Below, piece by piece: positions 6,489-15,300 of a stretch of DNA of 20,121 nt. This stretch comes from Anaerolineae bacterium (GTDB lineage Bacteria > Chloroflexota > Anaerolineae > Anaerolineales > Villigracilaceae): positions 11,028 to 31,148 of the forward strand of contig PMLN01000008.1 in the NCBI GenBank assembly GCA_003158885.1, in the 5' to 3' direction. Every line of letters begins with the position of its first letter. The first letter of the stretch is position 1. The position numbers and the translations under genes are program-made. The notes under the pieces are model-generated. The model saw only the letters and a program-made list of their open reading frames with translations. It was not told where the DNA came from and searched no databases.

Positions 6489-9400
6489 ATGGCAAAGAGA
6501 CGAGCGCATCGCGACGACAATTATCAATCGACATTCTTTGATGAACTCAAGGCTTCATCCACCAATGTCCCTTTTCCGCTTCAACAGAAGACAGCGGAGT
6601 TTATTGCGTCCGCCTATCACGCGCGTCCTGATGCAGCAGATCTTCCATTACCATCAAGTTTGGCAAAAGAGTTGTCTGCCTTTGGTCCGGTGGGGACCAT
6701 TGGCGATGCGCAAAATTTAATCCTGTCATCTCATTATGGAACCATGGGCGAGTTCGCTCAAGGCGTGATCAACAACCCTGGCTCCAGGTTGTCCATCGGG
6801 GATGTATTCAGCACACTGACCGAGGCCGGTCTCAACGCGTTTCGCGGTTACGACCCGACCCAATCGGCATTCAGCACTCATTTGGTTCATTCCATGCGCG
6901 ACGCCCTGGTGGATGCGCGCCGTTCCATGCTTCCCAGCGGCAGTGAAGCCGGGTTGGATAGCATTGCTGTTCCTTTTGAAGATCCAACCGATGAAACATC
7001 GGCCTGGAGCGGAACGACAGCGCCTTATGGGACTCCCGATGGTGAAGAAGCTCCCGTCAAGACGTGGGTTCAAAGTCTTTACGAAAACATTGCGGGAAAT
7101 GTTCAATCCGGGCCGGTCACGGCCTATGGAGTGAATGGGGAGGGCTTTGTCCCATCCGTTGTTCCTCTTCCTCATCCGGATGGGAAGACTCTTCCCACCG
7201 GGTTCTATGCTCCTGATGGACAAGGATTGATGCTGGGAGGGCAGCTCAACCCCAATCTTTCCACGCGTCCCATCAAGGGCTGGAAACAGGTATGGGTGGG
7301 AGCCGATGATATTCGTGAATACTCAGAGGCTCTTGAAAGCGGTGTTCCTCTAAGTTCCAAACCCGGTCTTGCAGACCGCGTCGCCACTTCTCTGCGAAGT
7401 CTGGCAAATGGCTTGCTGGGCAACGATACCGTTGGAGGAAATCCGATCGGTTTCAACGTGCAGCAACTGGATGCCGAATTCATGGGCCAGCCGTATGGGA
7501 TGCAGGAAGTACGAGGAGATCCCATCCTGGGAGTGCGCTCTCGCACTCTCGAGGCCATGGAAGCCCTGGACACGGAAGGACACGATTTCTTCGATGCTTC
7601 AGGCCAGCTCAGGGCATTGGTCGTTTCTCCTTCTCAAAGAATTCCCATGCTGATGGCAAGGGATTTACGCGTAAGCGGCAGAATTCAATATGGCCTGGAT
7701 GCCAGTGGCAACAAGGTTGCTCGTGCGGTCTCCAGTGTACGAAACAACGAGGCCTTTGGCGACCAACTCGATAAAGAAAATCGAGCCGGCTATCAGGCTG
7801 CCAACCGCGTCAACCCCGTCGAACTTGAAGACTGGGAAACCAAATACGGTGATGTGACCAGCGGCCCCAATGGTGTTCCGGAAGAATTCGCTGATCAATA
7901 TCGTGCCTTTCTTCTTGATCGCGGGTCTGCGGTTCCGACCCCTAAACATGCGGTTCCGCAACCGCAGGATCCGCCCATGCCAGGAAATTGGAGCGCAGTC
8001 CGTCCGGTGGTTGGCGGCGCACAACCTCCTGAACCTCCTCGACCTCCTGTGGATCTTGCCACTCCCGAACCTTCCGATGACGGAAACTCCGGCTGGCAGA
8101 CATCCAATGAAGCGATGGATTATCTGGTCAATGCCTTCCCGGAGTATGCACAAAAATTCCTGGGTACCGGGCCAGAGACTAAGCCGGCATTCGATGCCTG
8201 GCGAGCTTCGCTTTCCCCTGAACAACGAAAGAAGTTCGACAGCGCCCACGCGTTTGTAACGAAAGAAAAACAAGATCCCATGGTCGTTAAGATGAACGCT
8301 GGCTCAGCCACGCCCATGGGACAAGCCATGGCGCAAGCGCGCAAAGAGAGAGCGATCGCAAAGCGTGCGGTTCAACCTGCCATGGCTCCTGCCAAATCGG
8401 CAGAGCCGGCTTCCACAACTTTCAACGCGAAGAGCCTTGAGGAACATGGAGTTTCTGCTGACCATGGAGCCTCCAATCCTCCGACCGCACCTCAAGGCGC
8501 GCCTGAACCTCCGCCCAACTTCCCTGAAGATGAAGAACATGTTTCTTCGTCTCAAGCAACCTCATCTGAGAACAGCGCCTTTTCCGGACCCTGGCGACAG
8601 GCTGCAAACAATCCATCCTTGGGTGTGTTTGGAGCAGGTCGTGGTCCTTCCGGTTCTGGTACGCCTTCATCATTGCGTGTCACGTCGGCGCTTCTATCGG
8701 ACTGGAAAGTTCGCGCCGCGGATCTTTCTGCGCAAGATGCAATCGGGTTCAGAGATGAAGCCCTGGGAGCACTCGAACCATTATCTCGGAATGGAAACCC
8801 CGCCAGTCCCAATTATGGGATGGTTGAAAGCGGTCATCTCGTAAAAGACGGACAAGAGACTCTATCGGCTGCCAATGTGGATCTGGCAGTTACCTGGGCA
8901 CAGCAAGCTACCGGACAGGCCTTGAACTCCGGCGCGGTTACCGAGGGAATGAATGCGAATTCCGCTTCTGCCACCATGACGCAGAAGGTCTGGAAAGCCC
9001 TCGATCAGATCGCCAATAAATACGTTGATGCGTTGGGCCAGGAAGATCCCGAGCTTCAACTGGCAGCCAAGCGCCAGGCGGTAGCCATCAAGACAGTCGC
9101 CGGGCAAATTGCCGGGTCGGTCACGCATGACATGCGTGAGGATCTGGAACAACGCGGAGACGATGGCCGTCATCGCGCCATTCGCCTTGGCAACAATGCC
9201 GGGCTCGCTCAAGCTGCCATACAATCCAATCCTGAATTTGCGGATTGGGTTGAAAGCCAGCCGGGAGGGCTGAACGCTGTTTTGCGCGGGCCGGAACGCA
9301 CGATCAACACTGGCACAGATGTATTAAATGTGGGCAGTGGTGGTTACAACTCTGGGCGCGGACGTGATGGCGGCGGCTTCGGCGGCAACGAAGGTGGACG

Positions 9401-11984
9401 ATCCATCTATCAAACGCCGGCTGGCCGCTTCATGATGGAAATGATGATGGTCGGCTACGGCTGGAAGGATACAGCCGGCCAGGTACTTCAATCCGCCGAA
9501 CAGTATGGCATGTCGCAAGCCAGCATGCTGCCGTTGGTTGCCTATGGAAACAATGGACCTATTACGGGTGCTGCGGCCTATGCAAGCCAGCGTGCCCTTG
9601 CTCAGGAAGAACAGGGACGCCTTGCCTATGAAGCCTATGGTGGCTTCACCAATCTTGGATACGCGATTGGCGGCGGACCGATAGGCAATGCCGTATTCCA
9701 GATGGGCGATGCTGCCAAAGTCGCGACGGGTGCAGGGATCGTGACCGGCGGCGCAGCCTACGCAACCAGCTTCCTGGGGATGGGAACTGCCCTATCTTCC
9801 GTAGCGGCTCCCATTGGATTAGGCGCGGCTGCATTGGTTGGTACGCCATTGATGGGAATGGCGGCTTTCAATGCCTTCACTGGTAAATCACCAGACGAAG
9901 GTCTTTCTCCAATGAATATGGTCAGGGCCGGGGTGGTAGGCAGCGCCGAGTTTATGGCTGGAGATTGGAAAAATGGCCTGCTCAACACGATTGATCCAAT
10001 CGGCGCCCAAGGGAGTTTCCTTGACGAGCAAATGTCGAAGGACTTTGGCAGCAAAAGCCCGATCGATGTTTACAAGATGGGTCTTGGCCTGTACGGTAAA
10101 TGGCTTCCTCAAGCTGCCTCATGGCTGGCCGGTGAAACACCACAACAAAAGGAAATCCGAACTTTAGCGAATACCATTTCGCAGAATACTGCTTTGCAGG
10201 TTTCCGACGTCGAAAACCAGTTACAGCCGATCCAAACCATGCTGGGCGGGTTGTCGTCACCGGCTCAATCGAAAACAGCGACCCAGTTGATCGAGCTGGC
10301 CCAATCCACTGGACTCAATCAAGCCGGCATCATCGGAAGTATTGCTGGCTCACGTGGTTTGGTGCGCGGTTCGGTTGATGAACAAAATCTCGTGCAGCAA
10401 TACCTCGCTCTGCCGACGGAGGAAGCTCGTAATCAATTCGTGCTTCAGTCGCAAAGCGACGCGCAAGCTTTCTCTCAATACGCTCCGTATCTTCAGGGAA
10501 CAACGGCGGCGGCAAGCCGCATGTTCTACGCCTCCGGGATGACCCTGCCGCAGGCGCAGCAGTTCGCCCCCATCATCGCCGGCGCGGCCATGTCCCAGGG
10601 CAGTCAGTTGACCCCTGACCAGGCTCTGCCGTTGATGCGGGAAAGCTTGAGCTTGGGCAAGTACGCCACAACGATCGGTTCGATGGCCGGCCAGCTCGAC
10701 ATGATGGGCGTCAGTAATTACGCCCAGGATTTCACACAGCTCTTCGATATCGTTGGGCCTGGCAAGCAAGATATCCTGAAGATGCAGGAGATATTCTCCG
10801 GCAACCGCTATGCGTGGTCCGATTACGGACGCCAGGCTGGCCTCGGCGTCTACCAGACCATGCAACCCAACGGGCTCCAGGCCGGCACGACCGACATGAG
10901 CGGCCTGCTGATGTTTGCCCGGCAGAACCAACTCGGCCAGACCGGACTCAGCGATCAACAGACCCTGAGTGCTTTGGGTGTCACGAACCCGAACATTCAA
11001 AATGCCTTGTTGTCCGGCGGGATGTGGGCTGCTCAAACCCAGCAGGAGCAACAGCAGCAATCCTATCAAATGCAGGGCTATGGCATCCAACAAGCCCAGC
11101 TCTCAAGCAATCTGGCTTATACGAACCAGATGTATGGTTACCAGCAACAAGAGACTGCGGTCAACTGGGGCGCCACACAATACGGCTTCCAGGCATCACA
11201 GGCCTCGCTGGACTTGAGCAATCAGGCATTCGCACAGAACCTGGCTCTCTCCAAGCAGCAGAACGCCACAAGTTACGCCTATCAGATGTCTTCTGCCGCC
11301 TTCCAGCAAGGCACAGTCCTGGAACAAGAGCAGTTCTCCAGGCAGGACTACAACTTCGGTGTCCAGATGAACCAGCTTCAGTATGGCTGGAACCTCTCCG
11401 ACATAAATCTCGCGATCTCCAGATCAACCGGCTTCGATCGAGCGCAGCTTGTCAAGCAGCGTGACCGTATGGTGGAAAGCAACACCCTGAACGTCAACCA
11501 TGCCGCGCAGGACGAAGCCAATCAGGAAGATCTCTGGAAGCGCCAGCAGGACCAGTACGAAAAGCAGGTTCAGTACAACCAGAAGATGCAGGAACTGGAC
11601 TTGCAGGCTTTCAAGAACCAGGAAAGCCAGCACAAGGCCCTTGCCGATCTGGATGAGAAAAATCTGCAAGAACAGATCAAGGTCCAAACCGAGCTTCACG
11701 ACTTGCAATTACAGATGCAAAAGGAGACTCACGCACACGATCTTGAGAGTCTTGAGTTCTCCCAACAGCAGCTTGACTTGCAGATCGCTGTAAACACTAC
11801 GGCCTTCCAATATCAGCAGGCCATGGAAGCCATACAACGTTCGCAGGCTTTACAGACTGCCAGCTTCCAGCAGATCGTAGGATACGCACCGGCATTCAAA
11901 GATGCCCTGACTTCCTTCCTGACGTTCATGCAGAATGTCATCAACAACAATCAATCTCTCGGTAACAACGGATTAGGCCAATAA
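6489..11984 (+). CDS. Tail tape measure protein with unusual N-terminal region
   Basis: At 1831 aa this is the largest gene, placed right after the chaperone, as tape measures are. They set tail length and are ejected with the DNA. An N-terminal region (1-480) includes a sigma-70 region-2-like segment at about 101-160 (GL 114-115, YDP 121-123, FSTH 128-131, RDAL 137-140). Pro-rich linkers follow (about 482-534 and 614-718), then a Gly-rich stretch (949-971). A hydrophobic, membrane-like Gly/Ala segment spans about 1051-1133. A central helical part leads to a strikingly Gln-rich C-terminus (1515-1831) that becomes a long charged coiled coil. The frame is open further upstream to 6393, but 6489 is preferred because the earlier ATG overlaps the chaperone end and the hairpin at 6441-6478 points to this start. 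The stop overlaps the next ATG (TAATG). Confidence 0.88.
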   Translation: MAKRRAHRDDNYQSTFFDELKASSTNVPFPLQQKTAEFIASAYHARPDAADLPLPSSLAKELSAFGPVGTIGDAQNLILSSHYGTMGEFAQGVINNPGSRLSIGDVFSTLTEAGLNAFRGYDPTQSAFSTHLVHSMRDALVDARRSMLPSGSEAGLDSIAVPFEDPTDETSAWSGTTAPYGTPDGEEAPVKTWVQSLYENIAGNVQSGPVTAYGVNGEGFVPSVVPLPHPDGKTLPTGFYAPDGQGLMLGGQLNPNLSTRPIKGWKQVWVGADDIREYSEALESGVPLSSKPGLADRVATSLRSLANGLLGNDTVGGNPIGFNVQQLDAEFMGQPYGMQEVRGDPILGVRSRTLEAMEALDTEGHDFFDASGQLRALVVSPSQRIPMLMARDLRVSGRIQYGLDASGNKVARAVSSVRNNEAFGDQLDKENRAGYQAANRVNPVELEDWETKYGDVTSGPNGVPEEFADQYRAFLLDRGSAVPTPKHAVPQPQDPPMPGNWSAVRPVVGGAQPPEPPRPPVDLATPEPSDDGNSGWQTSNEAMDYLVNAFPEYAQKFLGTGPETKPAFDAWRASLSPEQRKKFDSAHAFVTKEKQDPMVVKMNAGSATPMGQAMAQARKERAIAKRAVQPAMAPAKSAEPASTTFNAKSLEEHGVSADHGASNPPTAPQGAPEPPPNFPEDEEHVSSSQATSSENSAFSGPWRQAANNPSLGVFGAGRGPSGSGTPSSLRVTSALLSDWKVRAADLSAQDAIGFRDEALGALEPLSRNGNPASPNYGMVESGHLVKDGQETLSAANVDLAVTWAQQATGQALNSGAVTEGMNANSASATMTQKVWKALDQIANKYVDALGQEDPELQLAAKRQAVAIKTVAGQIAGSVTHDMREDLEQRGDDGRHRAIRLGNNAGLAQAAIQSNPEFADWVESQPGGLNAVLRGPERTINTGTDVLNVGSGGYNSGRGRDGGGFGGNEGGRSIYQTPAGRFMMEMMMVGYGWKDTAGQVLQSAEQYGMSQASMLPLVAYGNNGPITGAAAYASQRALAQEEQGRLAYEAYGGFTNLGYAIGGGPIGNAVFQMGDAAKVATGAGIVTGGAAYATSFLGMGTALSSVAAPIGLGAAALVGTPLMGMAAFNAFTGKSPDEGLSPMNMVRAGVVGSAEFMAGDWKNGLLNTIDPIGAQGSFLDEQMSKDFGSKSPIDVYKMGLGLYGKWLPQAASWLAGETPQQKEIRTLANTISQNTALQVSDVENQLQPIQTMLGGLSSPAQSKTATQLIELAQSTGLNQAGIIGSIAGSRGLVRGSVDEQNLVQQYLALPTEEARNQFVLQSQSDAQAFSQYAPYLQGTTAAASRMFYASGMTLPQAQQFAPIIAGAAMSQGSQLTPDQALPLMRESLSLGKYATTIGSMAGQLDMMGVSNYAQDFTQLFDIVGPGKQDILKMQEIFSGNRYAWSDYGRQAGLGVYQTMQPNGLQAGTTDMSGLLMFARQNQLGQTGLSDQQTLSALGVTNPNIQNALLSGGMWAAQTQQEQQQQSYQMQGYGIQQAQLSSNLAYTNQMYGYQQQETAVNWGATQYGFQASQASLDLSNQAFAQNLALSKQQNATSYAYQMSSAAFQQGTVLEQEQFSRQDYNFGVQMNQLQYGWNLSDINLAISRSTGFDRAQLVKQRDRMVESNTLNVNHAAQDEANQEDLWKRQQDQYEKQVQYNQKMQELDLQAFKNQESQHKALADLDEKNLQEQIKVQTELHDLQLQMQKETHAHDLESLEFSQQQLDLQIAVNTTAFQYQQAMEAIQRSQALQTASFQQIVGYAPAFKDALTSFLTFMQNVINNNQSLGNNGLGQ

Positions 11985-12355
11985 TGAACGCTTACATCAC
12001 ACTCGATGGCTTCAAATACGCAACCATTCATAAACAGTGGGCACCCACAAAAGAGCGCCCGGTGGTCATCAAGAAGCTGCTATCCGGCGGACGCAACGTG
12101 ACCTTTGGCCCATCCATGACCAATCAGTGGGCGGGCGTGATTACGGTTCCCGTGACGCCGGCTACTGGATACGGCGCCATTTCCGACTTGCGGGCCACGT
12201 ATGCCAAGCTGACCACCCTGACGTTCGTCGATCATTACGGAGTGACCTATTCCGTAGTGATCGACCGTCACGTCGGCGAAGCATCGCTCACCCCGGTGTG
12301 GGATGCCGGCACAAACATGTTCCAAGTCAACATCACGCTGGTGCAAATCTCATGA
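11984..12355 (+). CDS. Small tail protein after tape measure (distal tail / tip type, function unassigned)
   Basis: The 123-aa protein is predominantly beta ('YITLDGFKYATIHKQW', 'GVITVPVTPATGY', 'FVDHYGVTYSVVIDRHVGE', 'NMFQVNITLVQIS') and has no Cys. 'LTFVDHYGVTYSVVI' and the closing strand resemble the small beta-sandwich proteins that sit under the tail tube and join it to the hub or fibres. The position between tape measure and the large hub-like protein fits a distal-tail or baseplate linker. It starts within the tape measure stop (TAATG) and its TGA overlaps the next ATG (ATGA), so it is probably made by coupled translation. The exact family was not recognised. Confidence 0.65.
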   Translation: MNAYITLDGFKYATIHKQWAPTKERPVVIKKLLSGGRNVTFGPSMTNQWAGVITVPVTPATGYGAISDLRATYAKLTTLTFVDHYGVTYSVVIDRHVGEASLTPVWDAGTNMFQVNITLVQIS

Positions 12356-15300
12356 AACCAGGAATGTCATCCCTTCTCTCACTCATTCCCAACCCGAAGA
12401 CCGCAGGCGCCCGGGTGACTTTCCGCGTCAAGAGACCGTTGTTCTCAAATGCCGCCCTGACAGACAGTCTTGGGATTACTGACCCCACTTTGATCGACAG
12501 TGCCACTTCCATTTCAGGAGCAAGTCTTTTTCGTGTGGTGAACGATCCCGCTACCCATCATTTATTTACTCAATCCATTGGAACCATTGTTTCCACGTGG
12601 CCGACATGGAACGATAGCTCCATTGTTCTCGCCACAGGTTCAAAGCCTGGCATAGAGGGTGGGTATGTGTGGTATCAAAAACCAGACAACAGCATCAACT
12701 ATCGCACCTTCAACGGAAGTACGTTTGGCTCTGAAGTATCTGCCGGCGTAAGCATCGCTTACCCCGTTACACTGGCTCCGGTTGCATCCGGTTGTTATGT
12801 CTTTTATTACTCCACGCGTTGGCAAATTGCCTACCTTTCTGGAGGTACATCCACGACCTGGAGTGGTGGTGTCTATGGAACTTCGTCTACCACCAATCAA
12901 TTCGATGCGATCACCATAACCGATCAATTCGGGAACGCCATTGATTATGTGTATTATCAGGATTTGGATGCAGGTCGCGTGATCGAGCTTTCTCACCGGG
13001 CATCCACGAATACCTGGGGGCAACCCCGATCCATTATCGCCATCGATGCGATCAACGCTCTGTATGGATTGAAGCTTTATGGCGCAAGTGTGATCAACGG
13101 AATGGCGGTGGTCACCGGGCGTCTCACCCGTACCAGCGACGGCGACCCTGTCTCCATGGATGTTTATCTCATGGGCCCGGAAGTCTACACGCTCGGGCGC
13201 GATATGTTCATTTCTGCTTCGCAAATTGGCGGCAAACTGCTTTTGATTGGCGGGAACCAGCTCGTGTCTTCTGGCTGTGCCGGATACGCCGTCGCAACAG
13301 CAACCAATTTGTTTGGAGTTGACACTTCCAGCCTGAAGTTGGTCACATCTGACATCGTGAACTTGACTCTTACCGAAGGCGAGAACCGCAGTTCCACGCT
13401 TCAGCTCACCATGTCACCGGCCATCTTTCCACACGCAGCCCTGGTCAAAGGGGCGGAAGTGATCCTCGAAGTTTCCTACAACGGAAACTATGGAACTGCT
13501 CTCACCGGCGAGATCGACAGGATCCTCTCAACAAAAGGTGAAGGACAGGACCTATCGATCTCGGTTGTGTCAACTTCCACCAAGCGCCTGGCCGGCTGGC
13601 AGCCCGATCAAGGCATTTACATACCCTCTCAGACAACCGCCGTTGGCGCCGCTTCTGACCTCACGCAATTCGTGGAGGATGACGGCGGAACGATCGTGTT
13701 CGGGAGCGGGTTCAAAACAGGCGGCGGAACAATATACAACGACACGGATCCGGGATGGATGTATAGCGGCTCGTGGGGCGTGGACGCCTCGCAGGGATGG
13801 AACCCCATTACCGGAGTGTATGGGGCGTCCATTCATTACGACAATTCCAGTGATCCCAACGGATACGCCACCTTTACATTTACCGGGGTCGGTTTCATCT
13901 TCTACTATACGCGCAACGTAGATCGCGGCTTGCACAATATTTCCGTTGACGGAACATTGGTCGCCACGGTCAATGCCAATAATCCCACACGCGTCCAGGG
14001 ATCGTATGTCAGTTCCGTGCTGCCCTCGGGCAGTCATACCGTGAAGATCTCCCATGGAACGCCGGTGGCAAATTACATCGACGTGGACGCGATCGAGATT
14101 TTCACCGTTCCAACGAACGCAGCCACTCCAGGCAATTTCAATCAGTGGAACGTAATGTACACCGCCTGCAATTCATCGCGTGGCGGGGTCATGCGCGCCC
14201 GTTTCTACAACGAAGCGACCACGGATCTTTCCACCCGCAACCCGCGTTTTGGCGTCGGTCTCAATTACTATCGCGAGAACGCGGCTGACGCCGCCGTTCG
14301 CCTTGGCGTGAATTACGACGCGGTTGGCCCAAACCAACTTCAGTACAACGGCCTCGTGGCGGTCTATAGCCGCAATGAAGCTGGTGGCTCTGAGGGTGTT
14401 GCTTTGTACGACTGGAAAGCCAATGTCATGACCTCGCTTGCGACTCAAGCTTTTACCGCCGCGAAGAACGCCATGATCTGGTTCCAGATCTACTTTGTGG
14501 AAGGCATGATCAAAGTGGATTACCAGGTGGACGGAGCAACCACCTGGACCAACTTGATTTCCTATTCATACGGCAAAGCCAACGCCTGGGTCAATCAAAA
14601 CCTGGGACATGGCTTCATCGTGATGCAGAAACAGCTAACGACCTCCATCTCGTCTTACGAGTTTTCAGACACGGACACAGTGATTGGCCTGGGTAGTCTG
14701 ACCGGCTTTCCGGCCTCCGGCTCGATCCTGGTGGATCAGGAAATCCTGTCGTACAGCTCGAAAACGAGCTTTACCAACGGATCTCTTGCTGGCAACACCT
14801 ATCCGATTATCTTTTGGCCGGCTGTTCGTCTGGATGGCGCATATACCGGAGCCGCATGGATACCGATTGCAGGACCAAAGTCATCCCCGTTCAACGCCAT
14901 CAACTATGCTCAAAACGCGGTCATTGTGTTTGTGGGACTCAATCGTTCGCTGCTATGCACATATTCCGATCCTAACGCTGACGCCACACGCCGCGGTGAT
15001 CTTTGGATCCCCACCAGCGGTACGTATTATCCCGGTTGGAAGATGGATATCGGCAATACGGCTAAAGGAAGCTGGGTCGCTTCCGGTATTCCATCGATGT
15101 ATTATTTTGGCGCGGACCCAACGGTGTTCGTACCCAGCGACGGCGTAACGGATCCCACGGGTTATGCCCTGAATAATTACTACCTGTCTCACAACGCCCG
15201 CATCGCACCAGGATTGAACCTTAGCGGGCGAGGGCTGCTTGGCACAACGGCAATTCCACACAACAACAGCATCGCATACGTGTACGCACCCATCACCTTG

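Noticed and set aside
6439..6720. 93-codon frame starting at the ATG in AAAGGATG
   Set aside because: Arg/Ser/Leu-rich shadow of the tape measure; the AAAGGA is better explained as Shine-Dalgarno for the tape measure through the hairpin.
10350..11093. 247-codon minus-strand frame opposite the tape measure
   Set aside because: Leu/His/Arg/Glu-rich composition typical of the complement of Gln-rich coding sequence; no recognisable motif or start signal.
12037..12351. 5' extension of the hub gene by 105 codons
   Set aside because: Lies entirely within the preceding tail gene in another frame and has shadow composition; the ATGA overlap at 12352 is the natural start.
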